Shown: one piece after another, positions 45,692 to 54,722 of the stretch
How the letters are laid out: each line of letters begins with the position of its first letter
Numbering within the stretch: position 1 is the stretch's first letter
DNA from: Polynucleobacter sp. AP-Capit-er-40B-B4
GTDB taxonomy: Bacteria; Pseudomonadota; Gammaproteobacteria; Burkholderiales; Burkholderiaceae
Direction: 5' to 3'
Length of the DNA: 64,000 nt
NCBI RefSeq assembly: GCF_018882245.1
Contig: NZ_JACVOV010000002.1
Span: 496,001 to 560,000, forward strand
The notes under the pieces: model-generated
Told to the model about the DNA's origin: nothing
What the model saw: the letters and a program-made list of their open reading frames with translations, nothing else
The model's database searches: none
Program-made: the position numbers and the translations under genes

Positions 45692-46682
45692 GCGCCTGTT
45701 GATCTGCGTGATAGCTTGAGCGCACCATAGCACCTACCGCCGCATGTGAGAAGCCCATTTCATAAGCCTTTTCCTCAAACATCTTAAAAACATCGGGGTG
45801 TACATAACGTGTCACCGGCAAATGATGTCCTGATGGGGCAAGATACTGACCGATCGTGAGCATATCAATATTGTGCTCACGCATATCGCGCATAACTTCC
45901 AAAATCTCATCATCCGTTTCACCCAAACCCACCATCAAACCACTCTTCGTAGGTACATGCGGAAAACGCTCTTTGAAGTCTTTTAGAAGCTTTAAAGAGT
46001 GGAGGTAATCAGCACCAGGTCTGGCTTGCTTATATAAACGAGGTACTGTTTCTAAATTGTGATTCATCACATCTGGCAAACCATTCGGTGCATGCTCAGC
46101 AAAAATATCTAAGGCCTTATCAAGGCGACCACGAAAATCTGGTACCAACACTTCGATGCGTGTATTGGGCGACAGAGCACGTGATTGAGAAATGCAATCC
46201 ACATAATGCATTGCACCACCATCACGAAGATCATCACGATCAACGCTGGTGATAACGACGTAGTTCAACTTTAGTGCGGCAACGGTGCGGGCTAAATTAG
46301 CAGGCTCTTTGACATCGAGAGGATCCGGCCTTCCATGTCCAACGTCGCAAAATGGACAACGACGGGTGCACTTATCACCCATGATCATGAAAGTTGCCGT
46401 ACCTTTACCAAAACATTCACCAATATTGGGGCAGCTCGCTTCTTCACAAACAGTAACTAGTTCGTTCTCGCGCAAAATCTTTTTGATTTCAGAAAAGCGT
46501 GAATTGTTAGAGGCGGCTTTAACTCTGATCCAATCTGGTTTTTTTAGAACCTGTTCGAGGGGAACAATCTTGATTGGTATACGCGCAGTCTTCTCGCTTG
46601 ATTTTTGCTTACGTGATGCGTCGTAATTGAGGTCTTGGCGACCCTCAATTGGCGTGTTGGTGTCAGGCTTATTCGTTGTCAT
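45672..46682 (-). CDS. lipA: Lipoyl synthase LipA
   Basis: A radical-SAM enzyme that inserts two sulfurs into octanoyl groups. The 336 residues have both iron-sulfur sites: the auxiliary cluster [12 protein letters not shown] and the radical-[11 protein letters not shown], with the conserved C-terminal RSSYHAD. It overlaps lipB by 4 bp. Confidence 0.97.
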   Translation of the reverse strand: MTTNKPDTNTPIEGRQDLNYDASRKQKSSEKTARIPIKIVPLEQVLKKPDWIRVKAASNNSRFSEIKKILRENELVTVCEEASCPNIGECFGKGTATFMIMGDKCTRRCPFCDVGHGRPDPLDVKEPANLARTVAALKLNYVVITSVDRDDLRDGGAMHYVDCISQSRALSPNTRIEVLVPDFRGRLDKALDIFAEHAPNGLPDVMNHNLETVPRLYKQARPGADYLHSLKLLKDFKERFPHVPTKSGLMVGLGETDDEILEVMRDMREHNIDMLTIGQYLAPSGHHLPVTRYVHPDVFKMFEEKAYEMGFSHAAVGAMVRSSYHADQQAHGAGVV

Positions 46683-47323
46683 GATGGCATCAGTTGCTTT
46701 TGTAAATGCTGCAAAAGCCTTTGGCTAATAGTGTCTATATTGTCCTTGATCCCAAGGGTTTGCATATCAACCGTCTTTAAACCCTCATAACCACAAGGGT
46801 GGATACGTTTGAAAGCTTCCAAATCCGTTGCCACATTCAAAGCAAGACCATGATAGGAGCAGCCTTTAGAGACTTTAAGGCCCAAGGCTGCAATCTTCGC
46901 GCCACCCCATTCTGGAGGCACCCCGGACTGCTGAGAGACGTAAATGCCTGGGGCGCCTGGATGTCTTTCGGCCTGAATGCCGAAATCGGCCAGGACATCA
47001 ATTACCGCCTGCTCTATTCGCGAGACTAGCTCCTTGACGAAAATTCCGAGGCGCCTGAGATCCAACAAAAGATAAACAACAATTTGGCCTGGCCCGTGAT
47101 AAGTGATCTCGCCACCGCGATCAACCTGTACCAGAGGAATTTGATTGCTCGGCGAATGCAAATTAGCCGCATCACCAGCTAAGCCTAAAGTAAAAACAGG
47201 GGGATGCTCTAACACCCAAATCTCATCAGGCGTGTCACCAGTTCGTGTCTTTGTAAAAGCTTGCATTGCCTCATATGTCGATGCGTAATCCGCCAATCCA
47301 AGTTGTTTTACCAAAGCCGCCAT
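46679..47323 (-). CDS. lipB: Octanoyltransferase LipB
   Basis: Transfers octanoate from ACP to lipoyl domains. The 214-residue product from ATG 47323 shows [21 protein letters not shown], the KIAALGLKV lysine and the catalytic Cys in [10 protein letters not shown]. Two in-frame TTG codons lie upstream (47329) and may be alternative starts. It precedes lipA. Confidence 0.96.
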   Translation of the reverse strand: MAALVKQLGLADYASTYEAMQAFTKTRTGDTPDEIWVLEHPPVFTLGLAGDAANLHSPSNQIPLVQVDRGGEITYHGPGQIVVYLLLDLRRLGIFVKELVSRIEQAVIDVLADFGIQAERHPGAPGIYVSQQSGVPPEWGGAKIAALGLKVSKGCSYHGLALNVATDLEAFKRIHPCGYEGLKTVDMQTLGIKDNIDTISQRLLQHLQKQLMPS

Positions 47324-47330
47324 CAACAAA

Positions 47331-47597
47331 TTAGAGAACGACGCTAACTAATGGGTGGGTAGATAAAGTTCTATAGAGCTCATCTAACTGTTCGCGACTG
47401 GTCGCAGTAATTGGCAAAGTAATACCGAGATAATTTCCGTCCTTTGATGGACGTTGCTCTACTTTGCTCTCATCAAACGTAGGATCAAATTGCTTAGCAA
47501 TATGAATGATCGCAGGGAGATATTCAGGATTTGTTTTGCCCATCACCTTGATTGGAAACAATGAGGGGTATTCAATTAAAGACTTTTCTTCAGCCAT
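47331..47597 (-). CDS. DUF493 (YbeD-like) protein
   Basis: An 88-residue ACT-like small protein beginning [20 protein letters not shown]. Proteins of the YbeD/DUF493 family sit next to lipB in many proteobacteria, as here (8 bp). It may regulate lipoylation, but the function is unproven. The frame upstream of 47597 overlaps the hydrolase and is not used. Confidence 0.9.
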   Translation of the reverse strand: MAEEKSLIEYPSLFPIKVMGKTNPEYLPAIIHIAKQFDPTFDESKVEQRPSKDGNYLGITLPITATSREQLDELYRTLSTHPLVSVVL

Positions 47598-47629
47598 ACT
47601 TGACTCTCTATATTTAGTTCGATTTGTAA

Positions 47630-48343
47630 TTATTTGCGGTGATCTGGCATGCCCAGCCAAGCGCCTGTAATGATGTTGCGAATGCAATGTAAACGACGAT
47701 GGAAAAAATGATCAGCGCCAGGAACTACCTGCACTGTTAATTCTTGTGGGCGCGCCCAATCCAAAACATCAATTAATGGGATCGTTTCATCTAATTCGCC
47801 GTGAATCAAAATAGTATCTGCGGGAACCTGAGCCAGCGTCCATTTGCCTGCGGCGCTCCCTACCATTACAAGGCGTTCGGCTGGTCGTCCCAGGTCTGAA
47901 AGTCTTTGCACTAAATGACTGCCAACAAAGCTTCCAAAAGAAAAACCAGAAACAACCAATGGCAAAGTATTCGCGTTCGTCGCCCAAGCTTGATTTGCAG
48001 TAGCCTCAAATTCGCCCCAACTCGATGGGGTGCGCATCCAGTCAGTCACATGCAATAAATCTTCTAACTCACCAACACCGTCGTCATGCACGCCTTGGGT
48101 TCCGCCAACACCACGAAAGTTTGGGCGCACACTGACATAGCCTAATTGATTAAATGCACGCGCCATGGTTTGCGCAACTTTGTTATCCATTGTTCCACCC
48201 ATTAGAGGATGTGGGTGAGCAACGAGTGCTAGGCCGCGGACTGCAAAATTAGGATCGTTTTTTAATTCATCAGGAAGATCAATCGACATCTCCATTGATC
48301 CAACAATACCTTCAATATGAATTACTTTTGTACGGCTATTCAT
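47630..48343 (-). CDS. Alpha/beta hydrolase
   Basis: 237 residues with the nucleophile elbow GFSFGS, the oxyanion stretch VAHPHPLMGGTMDNKVAQ and the acid and histidine in HGELDETIPL and GADHFFHRRL. This matches the KFYA/YfhR-like esterase family of small cytoplasmic hydrolases. Substrate unknown. Confidence 0.88.
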   Translation of the reverse strand: MNSRTKVIHIEGIVGSMEMSIDLPDELKNDPNFAVRGLALVAHPHPLMGGTMDNKVAQTMARAFNQLGYVSVRPNFRGVGGTQGVHDDGVGELEDLLHVTDWMRTPSSWGEFEATANQAWATNANTLPLVVSGFSFGSFVGSHLVQRLSDLGRPAERLVMVGSAAGKWTLAQVPADTILIHGELDETIPLIDVLDWARPQELTVQVVPGADHFFHRRLHCIRNIITGAWLGMPDHRK

Positions 48344-48368
48344 AAAACACTTTCAATCATTTAAATCA

Positions 48369-48677
48369 CTAAGCCAACTGCAAGCGCTCAACTGGGCGAC
48401 CTGCAATTAAATGTGATTGGATAATTTCTTCAACATCATCTACATCAACCATGGTGTACCAAACACCTTGTGGATAAACGACCATGACAGGACCATCAGC
48501 GCAGCGATCTAAGCATCCAGCCTTGTTTACGCGAATCTTTCCCGGGCCTGCAAGTCCAAGCTCTTTAACTCTTTTTTTGGCGTAATCAAATAATGCAAAA
48601 GCATTGTGTTGATCGCAGCACTCTTCGCCATTACTGCGTTGATTTAAACAAAAAAATAGGTGGTATGAAAAACTCAT
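48369..48677 (-). CDS. (2Fe-2S) thioredoxin-like ferredoxin
   Basis: 102 residues from ATG 48677, with four Cys in the pattern CLNQRSNGEECC...AGCLDRCADGP, the signature of the thioredoxin-like [2Fe-2S] family (Shethna-type). It lies between VanZ-family and hydrolase genes. Function in electron transfer is inferred. Confidence 0.88.
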   Translation of the reverse strand: MSFSYHLFFCLNQRSNGEECCDQHNAFALFDYAKKRVKELGLAGPGKIRVNKAGCLDRCADGPVMVVYPQGVWYTMVDVDDVEEIIQSHLIAGRPVERLQLA

Positions 48678-48693
48678 ATAAAAATTATATTCA

Positions 48694-49788
48694 TCAATGT
48701 TTCGATTTAAATTCCCTGGCACTTCGTAGCATCCAAATTAGCGCTAGAGGTAACCATACTACTGAAACCCACTGCATGAGCTCATTAAAGTGCAATAAGC
48801 GCCCCTGATACCAATGTCTTAGCGTCAGAATGAAATAAGGATTGTCAGGCAATATATTGACCGCTATTGTGGTGCCCAACAAACAGGTCAAGGCTAGCCA
48901 AAATTTAAGCTCTGGTGTCAGCTGTAGCGCCCATCTCAACAAGATACTCCCCAGCACCATTCCCCAGAGGGCCCCCGCAGTCAGCCAATTCAAACTCAAT
49001 TCAGCGCCAAACTGAAGTGCTGTAAACAAGACCTTGATTAGCACTGTCAAGCCAAGTAGCCCCTTGAGGATGCGCCACTGAGGCGCCTTAGCCCGTAAAC
49101 CTAGCGAAAGCAACAAGGCAACGCCAAGCCAACAGAGCGATGTAATCACTACCTCCTGAGCAACATGATTAATCACCCATGTACCCCAATCCACTGAGCC
49201 AAATATGGCATGCCCCCAAACACCTGTTCCGAGCCAAGAGCTTTGTGGGTAGATTTGTGACCACGGAAACAACAAAAACAATGCGCACGCGGCCCAATTT
49301 AAGCCAAACCACTGGTCAAAACGACGACGAATAGCGCTGCCAGAGAGCCACTGCGGGCCTAGCGGAATAGCCAATAACCCGCCCAATAAACCCCCTAATA
49401 TATTGGCCCACCAATCCATCTGACTGGGAATGCGTGTCGGTAGCCAGGACTGCAAGGTTTCTACACCCAAGGCTAATGCAGCACTTAAGCCAAGAGCGAT
49501 AGCAAGGGCTAGAAAATTACGCCAACGTGGGTAGGCAGCAAACATCACCAAAAACCCAAAGGGGATATAAGCAAGGATGTTGACTGCCACATCAAACAAA
49601 GTAATAAAACGAGGCAAGGGGGCGTCTAACCAGGCCCAAGGAGATATTCCGTTGTGGAAATCAAAATCAAAGGGATTAAGGCTTACATAGATGATCAGGA
49701 GCGCATAGCTTAAGCTCATAGCCCTAGCTAATGGCATAGCCTGCAAAGGCCATACCAACTTCCGCGGTCGTTGATCTTTTTGATCCAT
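48694..49788 (-). CDS. VanZ-family integral membrane protein
   Basis: 364 residues with about ten membrane helices. The N-terminal part (SYALLIIYVSLNPFDF and DVAVNILAYIPFGFLV) matches the VanZ-like domain. The role is unknown in Gram-negative bacteria. It diverges from birA with 37 bp between starts. Confidence 0.85.
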   Translation of the reverse strand: MDQKDQRPRKLVWPLQAMPLARAMSLSYALLIIYVSLNPFDFDFHNGISPWAWLDAPLPRFITLFDVAVNILAYIPFGFLVMFAAYPRWRNFLALAIALGLSAALALGVETLQSWLPTRIPSQMDWWANILGGLLGGLLAIPLGPQWLSGSAIRRRFDQWFGLNWAACALFLLFPWSQIYPQSSWLGTGVWGHAIFGSVDWGTWVINHVAQEVVITSLCWLGVALLLSLGLRAKAPQWRILKGLLGLTVLIKVLFTALQFGAELSLNWLTAGALWGMVLGSILLRWALQLTPELKFWLALTCLLGTTIAVNILPDNPYFILTLRHWYQGRLLHFNELMQWVSVVWLPLALIWMLRSAREFKSKH

Positions 49789-49825
49789 CCCACAATTCTA
49801 GGTCAGACCTTTCTACAATGGCGGA

Positions 49826-50611
49826 ATGACTGCAAATTGCATACTTGAGCGCGTTATCGAGACCAGATCGACTAATGATGATCTTTTGGAGCGTTGGCGC
49901 GCCGGAGAGTTAATTGATCCTGTAGCGCGCATTGCCCAAAAACAAACAGCAGGCAAAGGAAGAGCAGGTCGATCATGGTTGGCAAATCCCGAGGACTCCC
50001 TTTGCTTTTCTTTAGCTTTTCCATTTAAAAGAACGCCTGCAGAACTGAGTGGTTTGAGTTTGTTGGTTGGCCTGGCCGTTATATCCGGCATTGCAAAAGC
50101 TTGCGACCTCAGCGAATCCAAACTTCACGAATTAGGACTTCGCTTAAAGTGGCCAAATGATTTGTTACTCAATAATGCCAAACTCGCTGGCATTCTGATT
50201 GAAGGCGGTCAAGCAAAAACAGGGGATTCAACCTGGATGATTATTGGGGTTGGCATCAATCTGCGCAATGAAGAAATCATTGCGGAAGATCTTGGGAATG
50301 GACTTAAAGTAAGCTCGCTGACTCAAATCACACAATCACTACCTGATGTTGAATACCTTTGGTTGAAATTGATTGCCTCGCTTGAACACCATCTCACTGA
50401 ATTTGATCTGTATGGTTTCAAGCCATGCATGGAGTCATGGATGAAGTGGGATGCTTATCGAGATCAAGCTGTTTGCATTTCTGGGGCTGGTAGAGGTCCG
50501 ATATACGGTGTCACCAAAGGTGTTGATGAATCTGGGGCACTAGTATTGCAACAAGAAAACAAAACGATTGCCATTCATGCGGGCGATGTTTCATTACGGA
50601 TTCAATCATGA
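49826..50611 (+). CDS. birA: Biotin-[acetyl-CoA carboxylase] ligase
   Basis: Attaches biotin to the biotin carboxyl carrier protein. The 261 residues include the biotinyl-AMP loop KGRAGRSWLANP, LRLKWPNDLLLNNAKLAGILIE and a small C-terminal beta domain. The N-terminal helix-turn-helix of the E. coli bifunctional BirA is missing, so it is a ligase without operator binding. It overlaps coaX by 4 bp. Confidence 0.94.
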   Translation: MTANCILERVIETRSTNDDLLERWRAGELIDPVARIAQKQTAGKGRAGRSWLANPEDSLCFSLAFPFKRTPAELSGLSLLVGLAVISGIAKACDLSESKLHELGLRLKWPNDLLLNNAKLAGILIEGGQAKTGDSTWMIIGVGINLRNEEIIAEDLGNGLKVSSLTQITQSLPDVEYLWLKLIASLEHHLTEFDLYGFKPCMESWMKWDAYRDQAVCISGAGRGPIYGVTKGVDESGALVLQQENKTIAIHAGDVSLRIQS

Positions 50612-51417
50612 GCCTTTATTTATTCTTTGATGTTGGTAATACACGTCTCAAATGGGCGGCAGTGGAGTCCAATCAAAATCCAAGCGCTCAACAAAAGAAG
50701 TTGTGGGCTTACTCAGGCTCTATTAGTAGCAAGTCTTTGCAGTCACCCGAGCATCGCACTGAATTAGCGGACTATATTTCCAAGACGCTTCCAAAGCCAG
50801 ATGCTATTGCCTTTAGTTGTGTAGCCGGGGCGGAGGCCATCACGAATCTCAAGTCGTTATTTCCGCAGTGGGATGATTTGAATTGGAAGCAATTAAATGG
50901 TGACAGTACATTTTCGGGAATGCGAGGCCTTTATCATGATGCTAGCAAACTCGGTGCCGATCGCTGGGCCGCCCTCATTGGTGCCCGTGCCCTATCCACC
51001 AATAACACCTTGGTTGTGAATGCCGGCACTGCCACTACGATTGATTTGCTCGGATCTAATGGTGTGCACTATGGCGGATGGATCTTGCCTGGCCTTGGGC
51101 TGATGCAAGAAAGCCTGCAGAGCAAAACCGCACAACTTCCTTTAGCAATTCGCGAAGAATCTCAGCAAGCATTTGGAACCACAACTAATGAAGCCATCAT
51201 TGGCGGATGTGATGCAGCGCAGATTGGCGCCATTCACTATGCATTACTGCAGGCTAAAAAATTAAACCACCCGGTTGAGAAAATCTGGCTTGATGGTGGC
51301 AATGCAAAAATTCTTCTTGCTCAAATAAAAAAATCTGATCTGCAGAATTGGCCGATTGAGCAAACTGAGGGCTTGGTGCTGCGAGGTGTTTGGGCGTGGC
51401 TACTACAAAATCTTTAA
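50608..51417 (+). CDS. coaX: Type III pantothenate kinase CoaX
   Basis: First step of coenzyme A synthesis from pantothenate. The 269 residues contain FFDVGNTRLKWA, LGADRWAALIGAR and VNAGTATTIDLL, the ASKHA-type motifs of CoaX. It follows birA in a two-gene operon. CoaD at 14713 is in the same pathway. Its TAA overlaps the TAA of rfaE2 on the opposite strand. Confidence 0.95.
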   Translation: MSLYLFFDVGNTRLKWAAVESNQNPSAQQKKLWAYSGSISSKSLQSPEHRTELADYISKTLPKPDAIAFSCVAGAEAITNLKSLFPQWDDLNWKQLNGDSTFSGMRGLYHDASKLGADRWAALIGARALSTNNTLVVNAGTATTIDLLGSNGVHYGGWILPGLGLMQESLQSKTAQLPLAIREESQQAFGTTTNEAIIGGCDAAQIGAIHYALLQAKKLNHPVEKIWLDGGNAKILLAQIKKSDLQNWPIEQTEGLVLRGVWAWLLQNL

Positions 51418-51902
51418 GAGCGAATCTTACCCAATAGACTTGTGGTGGAGCGCTCATACAAAAACGGTATAGCAACTGCCTTACCGCCCCAGCTTTTTAC
51501 AAGATGAGTCTCCGCTAAGGTGTCGATTTCATAGTCTCCACCCTTGACATAAATATCAGGACGAATTTTTTCAATCAAGTTGACTGGAGTTTGCTCAGTA
51601 AACAACACTGCCATATCTACGCTTTCCAGCGCAGCCAATAAGGCCTGGCGATCAGCCTCAGTATTGATAGGCCTGTCATCGCCTTTGCCCAACATCTTGA
51701 CCGAAGCGTCCGAATTCACACCCACTACTAAACTAGCACCTAAAGCACGTGCCTGAGCTAAATAACTGGCATGTCCGCGATGCAAAATATCAAAGACTCC
51801 ATTAGTAAATACTAGTGGTCTAGGTAGATTTGCCAAGCGAATTGCAAGCTCATCTGGTGGACAAACTTTGGCTTCGAAAGAGGGTGGTAGTAACTGGCTC
51901 AT
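51414..51902 (-). CDS. rfaE2: D-glycero-beta-D-manno-heptose 1-phosphate adenylyltransferase
   Basis: Makes ADP-heptose precursor for the LPS inner core. The 162 residues have the nucleotidyltransferase motif TNGVFDILHRGHASYL and VKGGDYEIDTL. This is the split form (only the C-terminal half of E. coli HldE), usual in betaproteobacteria, so a separate hldA kinase should exist elsewhere. Confidence 0.94.
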   Translation of the reverse strand: MSQLLPPSFEAKVCPPDELAIRLANLPRPLVFTNGVFDILHRGHASYLAQARALGASLVVGVNSDASVKMLGKGDDRPINTEADRQALLAALESVDMAVLFTEQTPVNLIEKIRPDIYVKGGDYEIDTLAETHLVKSWGGKAVAIPFLYERSTTSLLGKIRS

Positions 51903-51994
51903 AACTCAATATTAATGGCAATTTTGTAATGCCAGCGATATTAGCCAGAATGTCTTAGACTTGGCCTCTACCTAGTGAAATATAAAGGCGCAAT

Positions 51995-52564
51995 ATGCAC
52001 CGCAATCTAATCAGTTGGCTCTTTGGCTTACTTGTCCTCCTGTCTGGACTTCAAATCGCCAATGCTGCTAACACCTGTAGCCCACTGCTTTCTCATACCT
52101 TCCCTCGTCTACAGGATGAAGCGCCTCAAAACCTTTGCCAATATCAAGGCAAAGTCATTCTGGTTGTAAATACAGCCAGCTTTTGCGGATTTACAAGTCA
52201 ATACGAGGGCCTTGAGAAGATTTATGCCAAATATAAAGACCAAGGTTTTGTAGTGCTTGGTTTCCCCTCTAATGATTTTGGGCAACAAGAGCCGGGTAGT
52301 AATAAAGATATTGCTGATTTCTGTAAAAATACCTATGACGTAAAGTTCCCAATGTTTTCTAAAAGCGTAGTCTCGGGTAGCAACCCCAATCCTTTATTTA
52401 AGATGTTGATTGCTAAAACTGGTACAACACCTAAATGGAACTTTTATAAATATTTAATCGATCGAAACGGTAATGTGATTGACTCTTACGGGAGCATGAC
52501 CAAACCAACTAGCAGTAGTATCACCAATCAAATTGAAAAGCTTTTAGGAGAAAAGGCCCAGTGA
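51995..52564 (+). CDS. Glutathione peroxidase-family protein, exported
   Basis: 189 residues with a signal peptide (LLSGLQIANAAN, about residue 25) and a thioredoxin-fold peroxidase. The peroxidatic Cys is in NTASFCGFTSQY, the Gln in FPSNDFGQQEPG and the Trp in WNFYKYLIDRNG. Export is unusual for the family, and the reductant in the periplasm is unclear. It overlaps the following FAD-oxidase gene by 4 bp, so it is in that operon. Confidence 0.92.
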   Translation: MHRNLISWLFGLLVLLSGLQIANAANTCSPLLSHTFPRLQDEAPQNLCQYQGKVILVVNTASFCGFTSQYEGLEKIYAKYKDQGFVVLGFPSNDFGQQEPGSNKDIADFCKNTYDVKFPMFSKSVVSGSNPNPLFKMLIAKTGTTPKWNFYKYLIDRNGNVIDSYGSMTKPTSSSITNQIEKLLGEKAQ

Positions 52565-53937
52565 GTCAAAAACGAATTGCCATCATTGGCGCAGGCATCT
52601 CTGGATTAGGCTGCGCATACGCCTTAAGACAACATCCCGAATTTGAAATTACCTTATATGAAGCTGGTGATCACATTGGCGGCCATAGCAATACAGTAGA
52701 TTTCACTTACAACATCAATGGGGAAGAAGTGACCCACGGTGTCGATACAGGCTTTCTAGTTTTCAATCGCAAAACATATCCTCGCCTAGTTCGATTATTC
52801 GAAGAAATTAAAGCGCCTGTAGCGCCTTCGGAGATGTCCTTTTCCGTTTCTATTGATGCCTCTTTGAAGTCAGGCTCAAATAAAAAGATTGAATGGGCAG
52901 GTAACGACATCAATTCTTTTTTCGGCCAGCGCTCCAACCTACTCTCCCCCTCTTTTTGGCGCATGGCTTATGACATCTTGCGCTTTAATCGCCTGGCTAC
53001 CCAGTTGGCACAAGAGCAAATTGATGCTGGACATCAGTACAAAGAACCAGATGAAAAAATTGCTGATTTTTTAAAACGCCATCGCTTTAGTCAAAGCTTC
53101 AAAGAAAATTATTTTTTACCGATGATTGGAGCAATCTGGTCATGTTCAGTCGAGCAGATGCTTGAGTTCCCTATTCAAACTATGGTGCGTTTTTGCCATA
53201 ACCACGGTCTTTTACAGATTCAAAATCGCCCGCAATGGTTAACCATTAAGGGTGGTTCGCGCGAGTATGTAAAACGGATTGTTGCTGCGATAGAAAAACA
53301 TGGTGCATCCATCAGGCGCGATGGCGTTCTGCGAGTAAATACAGGTCACGATAACGGTCAAGTCGAAGTGATCAGCCAGGCCGGCTCAGCCTACTTTGAT
53401 GAAGTCATCATGGCTTGCCACAGCGATCAAACGCTAGATCTAGTTCATGGCATTGGTCAGCAAGCCAGAAATATTTTGGCGGCCATCCCCTATCAAAAGA
53501 ATCGCGCCATCTTGCATACCGACACCCACTTCTTGCCTGAGGCAAAACGTTGCTGGGCCGCCTGGAACTACACTGCTAAATCTGGTGACCAGCCAAATGC
53601 AAGGCAACACGTCAGCGTGAACTATTTAATTAATCGCCTCCAGCCACTTCCAGACCAGCTCAAAGACGTACAAATTATTGTTAGTCTAAATCCTTCGGAA
53701 GAGCCAAATCCAAAACTGGTTCATCAAGAGATTCACTATTCGCACCCTGTCTTTGACATGAGCGCAATACAGGCCCAGAAAGAGCTGCCTTTGATTCAAG
53801 GCTCATCATCTATTTGGTATTGCGGCGCCTGGACAGGATTTGGATTTCATGAAGATGGCTTACGCTCTGGCGAACTAGTTGCAGAAGCTTTAATTGAAAG
53901 TATTCGTCAGCCTATTAAGGCCAAACAAGATAGTTAA
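52561..53937 (+). CDS. FAD-dependent amine oxidase/desaturase-like protein
   Basis: 458 residues with the dinucleotide fold IIGAGISGLGCAYALR at the N-terminus and GGHSNTVDF, a C-terminal FAD stretch (SSIWYCGAWTGFGFHEDGLRSG). This resembles the NAD/FAD amine-oxidase proteins that travel with DUF1365 and Cfa-like methyltransferases. Starts with GTG. It shares its last base pair region with the DUF1365 gene. The substrate is likely a lipid acyl chain (inferred from neighbours). Confidence 0.87.
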   Translation: MSQKRIAIIGAGISGLGCAYALRQHPEFEITLYEAGDHIGGHSNTVDFTYNINGEEVTHGVDTGFLVFNRKTYPRLVRLFEEIKAPVAPSEMSFSVSIDASLKSGSNKKIEWAGNDINSFFGQRSNLLSPSFWRMAYDILRFNRLATQLAQEQIDAGHQYKEPDEKIADFLKRHRFSQSFKENYFLPMIGAIWSCSVEQMLEFPIQTMVRFCHNHGLLQIQNRPQWLTIKGGSREYVKRIVAAIEKHGASIRRDGVLRVNTGHDNGQVEVISQAGSAYFDEVIMACHSDQTLDLVHGIGQQARNILAAIPYQKNRAILHTDTHFLPEAKRCWAAWNYTAKSGDQPNARQHVSVNYLINRLQPLPDQLKDVQIIVSLNPSEEPNPKLVHQEIHYSHPVFDMSAIQAQKELPLIQGSSSIWYCGAWTGFGFHEDGLRSGELVAEALIESIRQPIKAKQDS

Positions 53938-54722
53938 TGGCGCAAGCAAAGATCAACTTTGGAGTAGTTAAGCACCAGCGCTTTCGGCCGGCTAGAAATG
54001 CTTTTGGCTATGGGGTATTCACCGTCTCTATTCCAATGCGCGCCCGTAAGGCCAATCCAAAGTTACTTAAAGATTATGGCTTAGGCGATAACTGCTGGGG
54101 ACTTTGTGCATTTTTTGATAAAGACCATGGCTTAGGAGAGGCGAATAGCCTTGCCTGGATCGAGAAGATTCTTGCGGATAACCATGTCCCCAAGGTGGAT
54201 GGGGAAATCTGGTTACAAACATTCCCACGGGTCTTGGGTTACGTCTTTAACCCGGTGAGCTTCTGGATCTGCACTCGAGCTGATGGCAAAGTGCAAGCTG
54301 TACTGGCTGAGGTAAATAATACTTTTGGTGAACGACATTGCTATTTGCTGCATAAGGATTCAGGTGAAGTGTTGCGCTCAGGCGAAACACTCACCAGCAA
54401 GAAAGTATTTCATGTTTCGCCATTTTGTGAGGTACGGGGCGAATATCATTTCCGCTTCATGTTTCCACAAGACAGTAGTAGCGGGAATAACAGTGTTTAT
54501 CGCATTGAACTCCACGAGGATGGCCTACCCCTCATCAATACCAGCATTAGCGGCACTAGTCGCCCATTAAGTCGAGCCAATATCATCGCAGCAATGCTCC
54601 GCTACCCTCTGATGAGTCTAGGCGTCATTTTCCGCATCCACTGGCAAGCCTTGAAATTATGGATAAAAGGAGTACCCTTTCATTCAAAGCCCAAACCACC
54701 AGAACTTGAAGTTAGCAGATGA
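53937..54722 (+). CDS. DUF1365 protein
   Basis: 261 residues. The N-terminal HQRFRPARNAFGYGVFTVSIPM and the FNPVSFWICTRADG stretch mark the DUF1365 family. Proteins of this family occur with FAD oxidases and Cfa-like enzymes, which suggests a role in lipid modification. It overlaps the next gene by 4 bp. Confidence 0.88.
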   Translation: MAQAKINFGVVKHQRFRPARNAFGYGVFTVSIPMRARKANPKLLKDYGLGDNCWGLCAFFDKDHGLGEANSLAWIEKILADNHVPKVDGEIWLQTFPRVLGYVFNPVSFWICTRADGKVQAVLAEVNNTFGERHCYLLHKDSGEVLRSGETLTSKKVFHVSPFCEVRGEYHFRFMFPQDSSSGNNSVYRIELHEDGLPLINTSISGTSRPLSRANIIAAMLRYPLMSLGVIFRIHWQALKLWIKGVPFHSKPKPPELEVSR

